Of a stretch of 64,000 nucleotides of DNA, positions 45,623-52,957 are shown piece by piece. Under the pieces are notes generated by a model. That model was given only the letters and a program-made list of their open reading frames with translations, did no database searches and was not told the DNA's origin. Numbering within the stretch: the first letter of the stretch is position 1; the number at the start of each line of letters is the position of its first letter. Made by a program: the position numbers and the translations under genes. Location: contig JAEXZY010000028.1 of NCBI GenBank assembly GCA_023404955.1, positions 1-64,000 of the forward strand. Direction: 5' to 3'. Source of the stretch: Actinomycetes bacterium. GTDB lineage: Bacteria > Actinomycetota > Actinomycetes > Mycobacteriales > Mycobacteriaceae.

Positions 45623-46567
45623 TCAGCGGCGCAGCGTGGTGTGGGGGCTCTCTCCGTACTGCTCGCGGTAGTAGACGGCGAAGCGCCCCGAGTGCGCGAA
45701 ACCCCAGCGCGCGGCCACCTCTGCAACCTGCACGCGAGACTGGTCGGCGGCCACCAAATCGGCGTGCGCGTGGGAGAGCCGGACCTGGCGCAGGTACTCG
45801 GTGGGCGTGCAGTGGCGGTGCTTGCGGAACATGTACTGCAACGCCCGCGGCGTCACGTAGACCGCATTGGCGATGTCGACCATCGAGATATCATGCGCGG
45901 CATTGTCTTCGATGAACGCGATCGCGCGCCGCAGAAGGATCGGCGTGCTGTCATTCCTGTCGACGGCGGTCGTCTCGAGCCGCGCGGTGCTGGGAAACGC
46001 AGAAAGCAGTCCCGCAGCGAGGTATCTGCGCAGGTTCCCGATGACCAGGGGGCTGTGCGCCGCATAGGGGTCGGACACCACGGAATGCTTGACGTGTCTG
46101 ATCGCGTTGATCAACACGGCGCCGGCCATCGGCGACACCGGGGTGGTGCCGGTCAGTCGAACCTCTTCGCTATCAACCGATTCCGCCACTGTCGCGAGAA
46201 GATGTCCGTCCAATGCGATCGTGTCGCAGTGCAACGCGTGGGCTTCGCCGCTGAAACCGGCACCGTCGTGTGCGCTGACCGCGAGGACCTCCCCCGGGCC
46301 GGACATGCGCGCGTCGTCGTCACCGGACCGGTGCAGGACGGCGCCCGCTCGAATCGTGCACAGGACGACGGCGTCGGCCGGGTAGCTCTCGAACTCGAAA
46401 TCCGTGCCGTAGACGAAATCGTCGAGAACCAGCTCGCCCAGCTGCGCGCGCTCCACCCGGGTCCGCGACGCGGTGCTCGAGGCCCCCGTCAAGCGGACCT
46501 TGTAGTAGTTGGCACTGACGAATCGCTCGACGTCATCGAGGTCCGCGGTGTCGATCAGGATGGTCAT
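45623..46567 (-). CDS. AraC-family transcriptional regulator
   Basis: 314 residues. The N-terminal about 200 residues form an AraC-binding-like sensor domain (cupin-like; DFVYGTDFEFESYPAD). The C-terminal about 100 residues carry two helix-turn-helix motifs (ISMVDIANAVYVTPRALQYMFRKH; VAARWGFAHSGRFAVYYREQYGESP). This two-domain layout is common in actinobacterial activators of catabolic genes. GAGGT lies before the ATG. It is divergent from the DUF4239 gene across 131 bases and may control it or the small secreted gene; target and ligand are unknown. Confidence 0.87.
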   Translation of the reverse strand: MTILIDTADLDDVERFVSANYYKVRLTGASSTASRTRVERAQLGELVLDDFVYGTDFEFESYPADAVVLCTIRAGAVLHRSGDDDARMSGPGEVLAVSAHDGAGFSGEAHALHCDTIALDGHLLATVAESVDSEEVRLTGTTPVSPMAGAVLINAIRHVKHSVVSDPYAAHSPLVIGNLRRYLAAGLLSAFPSTARLETTAVDRNDSTPILLRRAIAFIEDNAAHDISMVDIANAVYVTPRALQYMFRKHRHCTPTEYLRQVRLSHAHADLVAADQSRVQVAEVAARWGFAHSGRFAVYYREQYGESPHTTLRR

Positions 46568-46698
46568 CGGCTACCTCGGGCATGCGGAGGGACGACGGCA
46601 TCCTTGTTGAGCCAGTTGTCATTGTTCCCCCAGTTGCACCCCGGCCACAAGGCGGGCCGTTTAGAGTCGGCGGCAAATCCGATCTTGTGGAGGCAGTG

Positions 46699-47487
46699 GT
46701 GAGTCAATGGCTGGTCACGCACGTACCGCCGTGGTTGCTGCTGATCCTGATGGTCGTGGCGACGGCGGGCACGGCCGTTCTGATTCAAATGGTCGTGCGC
46801 CGACGCTTTCCCAATCTGCGCGGCGACGAGCACAACGACGTCACCAAATTTGCCTTCGGTGTCGTCGGGTTCGTGTTCGCGTTCTTCATCGGGTTCGTCG
46901 TGTCGGCGATGTGGGGACAGATCAGTCACGCCGACGGCGTGGTCCGCACCGAGGGTTCGGCGGGCGCGCAACTGGCGCGGGACTCTCATGTGTTCGATCC
47001 GCCGGACCGCGATCGTGTGCGCGCCAGCCTGCTGGCATACGAGCAGGCGGCGATCCGGGAGTGGGACGAGTCCAACGAGGGCCGGGTGTATCCCGAGGCG
47101 GATCGGGCTCTGAACGAGCTCTACGCCGCCTACGAGAACATCGCACCGCGCACGGAGGCTCAGAAAACACTCCTGTCAACGTCTTTCGGCAATCTCAATG
47201 ATCTGAGCAAGAACCGCACGGAGCGCGTGTTGCAAGCCCGCACCGACACGGGCCCGCCGTGGTCGCTGTGGGCCGTCATCTTCGTCACCAGCGGCCTGCT
47301 GCTGGGCTGCGCGATCATCTACGGAGTCGAGAAGCCGGCCAATCACTATGCGATGGTGGCGATCATCGGCACGTTGGTGGGCGCGGAGCTGTTCCTCGTC
47401 GTCGAGCTGTCGCATCCGTTCATCGGCGCGGTGTCCACGGTTCCCGAACCTCTTCAGCAGGTCGTCAACACGCTGCAGAACCAGTGA
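46699..47487 (+). CDS. DUF4239 (bestrophin-like) membrane protein
   Basis: 262 residues with two N-terminal membrane helices (PPWLLLILMVVATAGTAVLI; FAFGVVGFVFAFFIGFVVS), a charged central domain (about 75-180) and two C-terminal helices (IFVTSGLLLGCAIIYGV; MVAIIGTLVGAELFLVVEL), the DUF4239 pattern distantly like bestrophin channels. Possible ion-channel role, unproven. Three GTG codons compete; 46699 was chosen because GGAGG sits 5 nt before it. TAGAGT at about 46656 in the divergent region could be the -10. Confidence 0.72.
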   Translation: MSQWLVTHVPPWLLLILMVVATAGTAVLIQMVVRRRFPNLRGDEHNDVTKFAFGVVGFVFAFFIGFVVSAMWGQISHADGVVRTEGSAGAQLARDSHVFDPPDRDRVRASLLAYEQAAIREWDESNEGRVYPEADRALNELYAAYENIAPRTEAQKTLLSTSFGNLNDLSKNRTERVLQARTDTGPPWSLWAVIFVTSGLLLGCAIIYGVEKPANHYAMVAIIGTLVGAELFLVVELSHPFIGAVSTVPEPLQQVVNTLQNQ

Positions 47488-47517
47488 GGCAACACCTTTC
47501 GTGGGGGGCCTCCCGGC

Positions 47518-47874
47518 TCATCTGCAACAGCTGGGGTCGAGCACCCGACACAGCGCCTCCAGCGCGTCGTGGCGTGCGCTGTGATGCACGCTCATCCCCC
47601 GGCGCTCAGAGGTTACGAAGCCGGCGGTGCGCAGCTGGCTGAGATGGTGGCTCACCGTGGACTCCGACAGCCCGACGGCGGCAGCCATCGACCCGGTCGT
47701 GCACGCCGTGTCGGCGGTGAACAGCAACGAGATCAACTTGACCCGCACCGGGTCGGCCAGTGCCTTGAGGCGCATCGCCACATCGAGTGCGGCCGCGTCG
47801 TCCGCTGGTCCGGCAGCGACCGGTGCGCAGCACACGGGCTCGGACATGTCGATCGCAGGCAGCGCCTTGGGCAC
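47518..47874 (-). CDS. arsR: ArsR-family arsenite-responsive repressor
   Basis: 118 residues, winged helix: LKALADPVRVKLISLLF, recognition helix region VGLSESTVSHHLSQLRTAGFV, and RRGMSVHHSARHDAL. Vicinal cysteines in EPVCCAPV near the N-terminus and DPSCCR at the C-terminus are likely As(III) ligands, a layout different from the classic ELCVCDL helix site. The GTG start lies 6 nt after CATACT of a TTGACT-N17-CATACT promoter, so the mRNA is leaderless; the ATG at 47847 is an alternative. Divergent from arsI and presumed to repress both directions from the shared palindrome. Confidence 0.87.
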   Translation of the reverse strand: MPKALPAIDMSEPVCCAPVAAGPADDAAALDVAMRLKALADPVRVKLISLLFTADTACTTGSMAAAVGLSESTVSHHLSQLRTAGFVTSERRGMSVHHSARHDALEALCRVLDPSCCR

Positions 47875-47880
47875 CGGCCC

Positions 47881-47924
47881 AGTATGCCGACCCTCTTGAC
47901 TTAAGTCAAAAAGGTGGGTAGACC
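47881..47924. promoter_or_regulatory. Divergent arsR / arsI promoters sharing one palindromic operator
   Basis: The perfect 14-bp palindrome TTGACTTAAGTCAA (47896-47909) supplies the -35 hexamer for both directions. Minus: TTGACT, 17 bp, CATACT (47886-47881) for arsR. Plus: TTGACT, 17 bp, TAGACC (47919-47924) for arsI. A bound ArsR dimer would block both. A second short inverted repeat, GGTAG-N4-CTACC, follows at about 47917. Confidence 0.65.
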
Positions 47925-47972
47925 ACTACCTGTCCACCCTTTCGGCTTATGTCGCACACCTTGGAGGCCCAG

Positions 47973-48416
47973 ATGTCCCGTATCCAGTTGGCGCTCAATG
48001 TCGACGATCTCACGGCCTCGGTCGCGTTCTACTCGACGCTTTTCGGCACTAGGCCCGCCAAGGTGAAGCCCGGCTACGCCAACTTCGATGTGCACGAGCC
48101 ACCGCTCAAGCTGGTGCTCATCGAGAATCCCGGCTCGGGCGGTTCGGTCAACCATCTGGGTGTCGAGGTGAATTCGACCGAGATGGTGCGCTCAGAGATC
48201 GCCCGGCTCTCCTCTGCCGGTCTGTTCACCGAAGAGGAGATGAACACCACCTGTTGCTTCGCCACCCAAGACAAGGTGTGGGTGACTGCGCCCGACGCCG
48301 AGAAATGGGAGGTGTACACCAAGCTGGCCGATGCCGACACGTTCGGCGCATCCGAACCCTCCCGCGGCGCCGTCGACGCCTGCGCATGTGACTGCGGCCC
48401 GCAGGCCGCCGGGTGA
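47973..48416 (+). CDS. arsI: ArsI/CadI-type vicinal-oxygen-chelate dioxygenase
   Basis: 147 residues, glyoxalase/VOC fold. MSRIQLALNVDDLTASVAFY opening, KLVLIENPG, NHLGVEVNS and the vicinal-Cys loop NTTCCFATQDKVWVTAPD, which binds trivalent organoarsenicals in ArsI C-As lyases; the metal ligands are the His in NHLGVEV and Glu in KWEVYTK. A Cys-rich tail (DACACDCG) follows. In M. tuberculosis the homologue is the cadmium-induced CadI (Rv2641). GGAGG precedes the ATG; an upstream ATG eight codons earlier is rejected. Co-transcribed with acr3 (GTGA overlap). Confidence 0.9.
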   Translation: MSRIQLALNVDDLTASVAFYSTLFGTRPAKVKPGYANFDVHEPPLKLVLIENPGSGGSVNHLGVEVNSTEMVRSEIARLSSAGLFTEEEMNTTCCFATQDKVWVTAPDAEKWEVYTKLADADTFGASEPSRGAVDACACDCGPQAAG

Positions 48417-49492
48417 GCGCACCGTCTGCCGCCGAGTCCACGCCGGTCGCCGCCAAGCTCTCGACGCTCGATCGCTTCCTGCCCCTGTGGATCGGCGCCG
48501 CAATGGTCGCCGGATTGGTGCTGGGTCGCGTCGTCCCCGGTCTCGATCGGGCGCTGGCTTCCGTCGAAGTGGACGGGATCAGCGCGCCCATCGCGGTCGG
48601 TCTTCTGGTGATGATGTACCCCGTCCTCGCCAAGGTGCGTTACGACCGCCTCGGCACCGTCACCGGCGATGTCAAGCTGTTGGTGGCCTCGCTGGTGCTC
48701 AACTGGCTGATCGGGCCGGCGCTGATGTTCGCGCTCGCCTGGCTGCTCCTGCCCGACCTTCCCGAGTACCGCACCGGTCTGATCGTCGTCGGGCTTGCGA
48801 GATGCATTGCGATGGTGATCATCTGGAACGACCTCGCCTGCGGTGATCGAGAAGCGGCCGCCGTGCTGGTGGCGCTCAACTCGATGTTCCAGGTCGTCAT
48901 GTTCGCCGCGCTCGGATGGTTCTACCTGTCGGTGTTGCCCAGCTGGCTCGGACTCGAACAAGCGGTCATCAGCGTCTCACCATGGCAGATCGCCACGTCG
49001 GTACTGATCTTCCTCGGCGTTCCGCTGCTGCTCGGCTACCTGTCGCGCCGCGTCGGCGAGCGCGTCAAGGGTCGCGACTGGTACGAGAGCCGTTTCCTCC
49101 CGCGGATCGGACCGTGGGCGCTGTACGGGCTGCTGTTCACCATCGTGGTGTTGTTCGCACTTCAGGGTGCCGAGGTCACCTCTCGGCCGCTGGACGTCGC
49201 GCGCATCGCGGTGCCGCTGCTGGTGTACTTCGCCGTCATGTGGGGCGGCGGCTATGCGGTGGGCGCAGCCATCGGTCTCGGGTACGAGCGCACGACGACA
49301 CTCGCCTTCACTGCCGCCGGCAACAATTTCGAACTCGCGATCGCCGTCGCCATCGCCACCTACGGCGCGGCGTCCGGCCAGGCGCTCGCCGGCGTGGTCG
49401 GACCGCTGATCGAGGTGCCCGTGCTGGTCGCCCTCGTGTACGTGTCACTGGCGCTGCGACGCCGATTCACCCCGAAAGTGGCCGCACCGTGA
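48413..49492 (+). CDS. Acr3 arsenite efflux permease
   Basis: 359 residues, ten membrane segments, ACR3/BASS fold. Seen: LDRFLPLWIGAAMVAGLVLGR, PIAVGLLVMMYPVLAKV, VGLARCIAMVIIWNDLACGD with the functional Cys of Acr3, and FTAAGNNFELAIAVAIATYG. It exports As(III). In M. tuberculosis the arsC gene (Rv2643) is described as an Acr3-ArsC fusion; here the two are separate overlapping genes. GTG start overlapping the arsI stop; stop overlaps the arsC GTG. Confidence 0.93.
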   Translation: MSAPSAAESTPVAAKLSTLDRFLPLWIGAAMVAGLVLGRVVPGLDRALASVEVDGISAPIAVGLLVMMYPVLAKVRYDRLGTVTGDVKLLVASLVLNWLIGPALMFALAWLLLPDLPEYRTGLIVVGLARCIAMVIIWNDLACGDREAAAVLVALNSMFQVVMFAALGWFYLSVLPSWLGLEQAVISVSPWQIATSVLIFLGVPLLLGYLSRRVGERVKGRDWYESRFLPRIGPWALYGLLFTIVVLFALQGAEVTSRPLDVARIAVPLLVYFAVMWGGGYAVGAAIGLGYERTTTLAFTAAGNNFELAIAVAIATYGAASGQALAGVVGPLIEVPVLVALVYVSLALRRRFTPKVAAP

Positions 49493-49908
49493 TCGACAGA
49501 CCGAGCGTGCTGTTCGTGTGCGTGAAGAACGCGGGTAAGTCGCAGATGGCTGCCGGCCTGATGCGCGAGATCGGGACCGACACCGTGGATGTCTTCTCTG
49601 CCGGTACCCGCCCGGGAGAGGCACTCAACGCGCTCTCTGTTCAGTCACTCGCGGAGATCGGCATCGACATCACCGACGACAGCCCGAAACCCGTTGATCG
49701 CGAACTCCTCCACCGCGTGAGCCGCGTCATCGTGCTCGGAACGGAGGCACGCCTCGAGGCGCCCGACGGCGTGAAGATCACCACATGGGTCACCGATGAA
49801 CCCGCGATGCGCGGGATAGAGGGCATCGAGCGCATGCGCTTGGTGCGCGACGACATCGCCCGCCGTGTCGCGCACTTGCACGGCGAGTTGACGGCGGACA
49901 CCCCGTGA
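49489..49908 (+). CDS. arsC: Arsenate reductase, low-molecular-weight phosphatase type
   Basis: 139 residues. The P-loop VLFVCVKNAGKSQMAAGLM has the catalytic Cys followed by five residues and Lys-Ser in place of the usual Arg-Ser; mycothiol-dependent actinobacterial arsenate reductases show this Gly-Lys-Ser form, so I do not read it as a defect. A later Asp-Pro-like motif is replaced by TWVTDEPAMRG. It reduces As(V) to As(III), which Acr3 exports. Start by 4-nt overlap (GTGA) with acr3. Last gene of arsI-acr3-arsC. Confidence 0.88.
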   Translation: MIDRPSVLFVCVKNAGKSQMAAGLMREIGTDTVDVFSAGTRPGEALNALSVQSLAEIGIDITDDSPKPVDRELLHRVSRVIVLGTEARLEAPDGVKITTWVTDEPAMRGIEGIERMRLVRDDIARRVAHLHGELTADTP

Positions 49909-49939
49909 CCGTCTCATCTCGACCAACAAGGAGCCGAGG

Positions 49940-50179
49940 TCAGGCCGATCTGCTGGTCGACTGCGCCGCCGCGTGCTCAGCGCTGAACATGTCGTAGGCA
50001 GCCGCGATGGCCTCTGCTTCGGCGTCCGGATGGTCGTAGGCGATGGCGTTGATCGCTTCGACGGTGGCAGGGCCCAGGCCGCACTCACGCGACGCCGCCC
50101 GTCCGTGGGTGAGGGCGTTGTTGAGTAGAACTTGGAAGTTGACGCGCAACTCGTCGTTCGTTGGCGATGGGGTGGGCAT
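49940..50179 (-). CDS. Small hypothetical protein
   Basis: 79 residues, unrecognised. Mostly helical and acidic, with DHPDAEAEAIAAAYDMF in the middle and no signal peptide or membrane segment. The sequence looks protein-like (balanced third-position GC, few rare residues), and an ATG with purine-rich upstream bases (GCGTCA only weakly) starts it. It lies between arsC and the decayed nuclease gene, so it could itself be a leftover. No function is proposed. Confidence 0.45.
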   Translation of the reverse strand: MPTPSPTNDELRVNFQVLLNNALTHGRAASRECGLGPATVEAINAIAYDHPDAEAEAIAAAYDMFSAEHAAAQSTSRSA

Positions 50180-50278
50180 TGACGCCAGCGTAGGGGCCGC
50201 AGTCCGGCCTGGAGGCGGCTGACGGAGGAATTTTCGCAGAGTTCATGTGTCGGCAATGACGCCTCGCCCGTCGGCGCG

Positions 50279-50796
50279 TCAGGTGCGCATGACCCGGCAC
50301 AGCAGACCGAAGTGATCAGACGGGAAGACTCTGGGCAACGTGCGGGAGATCGGCTCGATACCAGGAGTTCGATATGCGCCGGTCTTCAGTGCTCACCCTT
50401 GACCAGGACGCGGTCGAACCGCTCCTGCCTGTGTTTGCGCTTGCGGTCGGCCAGCATGAGGTTGACAGATGTGTCTTCGGTGAACCCATCGACAAGCGGG
50501 TGCAGCGTAGGCCTTGCGTCGACGTAGGCCGGAGGAAGCCGGATGCTCTTAGCGTCACGCAGATTGAAATCGCCACTCAGCACAGCGTTTTCGGACTGAT
50601 ACCGGTCCGCCGCGAAGTAGTCTCTGAACCAGACGTTGAACGTTGCGAGAGTCAACTCGTCGCGCTCGACGACATCCGCGTTCTCGACGTCACCCCACCG
50701 TTGTATGTGAACGTCGAACCCGGCGATCGCAACGGTGCGACGCGGGCGCACCAGCCATGCCAGCCGCCGTCGCTGGTGGGCAACGAAGGCGCGCAT
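50279..50796 (-). pseudogene. Decayed endonuclease/exonuclease/phosphatase-family gene
   Basis: Pieces of an EEP-fold protein in order but broken. One frame (stop at 50386) reads ELTLATFNVWFRDYFAADRYQ, then jumps directly to LSGDFNLRDAKSIRLPPAYV; in intact EEP proteins these motifs are about 100-150 residues apart, so an internal segment is deleted. After VLVKGEH the frame stops, but the next reading frame continues the family C-terminus GIEPISRTLPRVFPSDHFGL to a stop at 50279, containing the conserved SDH catalytic motif. Deletion plus frameshift makes it non-functional. Confidence 0.7.
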
Positions 50797-50914
50797 CGCG
50801 CCATCGTGTCAGAGATCACCGCCACAACCCGGTGGCTGAGCTGCAGATCCCCGGAGAAGTCGGATCCGCCGTCTACCATTCCCCCGGCGCCCCATCCCAC
50901 GGAGAGGACCAGAC

Positions 50915-52948
50915 GTGAGCTACACCGCCGCTGACATCACCGAGCTCGATGATGTCCAGCACACCCGTCTACGGCCGGCGGTCAACCTCGGTCTGGACAT
51001 ACTGAACACGGCGTTGCGTGAACTGATCGACAACGCGGTCGAGGAGGTGGCTGATCCCAGCCACGGCGGCTCGACCGTCACGATCACCCTGCACGCCGAC
51101 GGATCGGTCAGCGTCGCCGATGACGGCCGGGGGCTCCCGGTCGACACCGACCCGGCCACCGGCAAGAACGGCATCGTCAAGACCCTGGGCACCGCCCGGG
51201 CAGGCGGAAAATTCTCCGCCCATGCCGACGCCACCAGCACCGGCGCCGGCCTCAATGGAATCGGCGCTGCAGCAGCGGTTTTCATCTCCGCCCGGACCGA
51301 CGTCACGGTCCGCCGCGGCGGCAAGACCTACCTGCAGAGCTTCGGCGGCGGCTACCCCGGTGTGTTCGAGGGCAAGGACTTCGACCCCGACGCGCCGTTC
51401 ACTCGCGCCGACACCCAAAAACTGCGTGGCGTCGGCAACCGAAAGCCCGACGCTCAGGGCACGGAAGTGCGCATCCTGTTCGACCCGGCCGTGGTGCCGG
51501 ATTCCACGATGGACATCGGCGAGGTGCTGCTGCGCGCCCACGCGGCCGCGCGGATGTCCCCCGGCGTCCACCTGGCCGTCGTCGACGATGGCTGGCCCGG
51601 CGATGAGGTACCGCCGGCACTGCTCGAGCCATTCGACGGCCCGTGGGGCACCGACACCTTGCTCGACCTGATGTGCACCGCGGCCGGCTCCCCCGCTCCG
51701 TCGGTGCGGGCTGTCGTGGAAGGCCGCGGCGAGTACACCACTGGTCGCGGTCCGACGCCGTTCCGCTGGTCGCTGACCGCGGGCCCGGCGGAACCCGCGA
51801 CAGTGGCGGCGTTCTGCAACACCGTCCGCACGCCGGGCGGGGGTTCGCATCTGACCGCGGCGATGAAGGGTCTGTCGGAGGCCCTGGCCGACCGAGCCTC
51901 CCGCATCCGCGACCTGGGTCTCGCGAAAGGCGAAGAAGGTCCGGAGGCACAGGATTTTGCGGCGGTCACCGCCCTCGCAGTCGACACCCGCGCCCCCGAT
52001 GTGTCGTGGGACTCGCAGGCCAAGACGGCGGTGTCGTCCCGGTCGCTGAACCTCGCGATGGCGCCGGATGTGGCGCGCAGCGTCACCATCTGGGCAGCCA
52101 ATCCGGCCAACGGCGAGGCTGTCTCGCTGTGGACCAAGCTGGCGCTCGAGTTCGCCCGGGCGCGGCGCAGCGCCGAAGGCGCCAAGGCGCGGTCGCGGGC
52201 GGCGTCGAAGGCCAAAGGGCTCGGCACCAATCTGTCGCTACCGCCGAAACTGCTGCCGAGCAGGGAGACCGGCCGCGGTTCGGGTGCCGAACTCTTTCTC
52301 TGCGAGGGCGACTCGGCGCTCGGCACCATCAAGGCCGCACGCGACGCCACGTTCCAAGCGGCGTTCCCGCTCAAAGGGAAGCCGCCCAATGTCTACGGCT
52401 TCGCCCTGAGCAAGGCCCGCGCCAAAGACGAATTCGATTCGATCGAGCGGATCTTGGGCTGCGGCGTGCGCGACAACTGCGACCCCGAGCAGTGCCGGTA
52501 CGACCGGATCCTGTTCGCCTCCGACGCCGACCCCGACGGCGGCAACATCAACTCGAGCCTGATCTCGATGTTCCTGGACTTCTACCGCCCGCTCGTCGAG
52601 GCCGGGATGGTCTACGTGACGTTGCCGCCGCTGTTCGTGGTGAAGAACGGGGACGAACGGATCTACTGCCAGGACGAGTCCGAACGGGACGCGGCGGTCG
52701 CGCAGCTGAAGGCGACGTCGAAGAAGCGGGTCGAAGTGCAACGCAACAAGGGCCTGGGCGAGATGGACGCCGACGATTTCTGGAACACCGTGCTGGATCC
52801 CCAGCGCCGCACTGTGATTCGCGTCCACCCCGACGACGGTGAGGCGAGGTTGCACCACACGCTGTTCGGCGGGCCGCCCGAGGGGCGTCGCACGTGGATG
52901 GCCGACGTCGCCTCCCGTGTCGACACCTCCGCGTTGGACCTCGACTAG
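50915..52948 (+). CDS. TopoN-like ATPase (GyrB/ParE-type) subunit of atypical type II topoisomerase
   Basis: 677 residues, GyrB/ParE architecture. GHKL ATPase: ALRELIDNAVEEV (N-box, usually EIVDNS), DDGRGLPV, and a diverged lid TGAGLNGIGAAAAVF. Transducer with DVSWDSQAKTAVSS. TOPRIM: LFLCEGDSALGTIKAARDA and ASDADPDGGNIN supply the catalytic Glu and Asp residues; then LPPLFVVKNGDERIYC and NKGLGEMDADDFW. Mycobacteria have one gyrase and usually no ParCE; M. smegmatis additionally has TopoNM, described as introducing positive supercoils. This gene with its partner fits that pair. ATG with GGAGAGGACC upstream. Confidence 0.85.
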   Translation: MSYTAADITELDDVQHTRLRPAVNLGLDILNTALRELIDNAVEEVADPSHGGSTVTITLHADGSVSVADDGRGLPVDTDPATGKNGIVKTLGTARAGGKFSAHADATSTGAGLNGIGAAAAVFISARTDVTVRRGGKTYLQSFGGGYPGVFEGKDFDPDAPFTRADTQKLRGVGNRKPDAQGTEVRILFDPAVVPDSTMDIGEVLLRAHAAARMSPGVHLAVVDDGWPGDEVPPALLEPFDGPWGTDTLLDLMCTAAGSPAPSVRAVVEGRGEYTTGRGPTPFRWSLTAGPAEPATVAAFCNTVRTPGGGSHLTAAMKGLSEALADRASRIRDLGLAKGEEGPEAQDFAAVTALAVDTRAPDVSWDSQAKTAVSSRSLNLAMAPDVARSVTIWAANPANGEAVSLWTKLALEFARARRSAEGAKARSRAASKAKGLGTNLSLPPKLLPSRETGRGSGAELFLCEGDSALGTIKAARDATFQAAFPLKGKPPNVYGFALSKARAKDEFDSIERILGCGVRDNCDPEQCRYDRILFASDADPDGGNINSSLISMFLDFYRPLVEAGMVYVTLPPLFVVKNGDERIYCQDESERDAAVAQLKATSKKRVEVQRNKGLGEMDADDFWNTVLDPQRRTVIRVHPDDGEARLHHTLFGGPPEGRRTWMADVASRVDTSALDLD

Positions 52949-52957
52949 GAGTATCGC

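Noticed and set aside
49489..49600. ArsC P-loop lacks the usual Arg, hinting at inactivation
   Set aside because: Actinobacterial mycothiol-linked reductases commonly carry Gly-Lys-Ser here.
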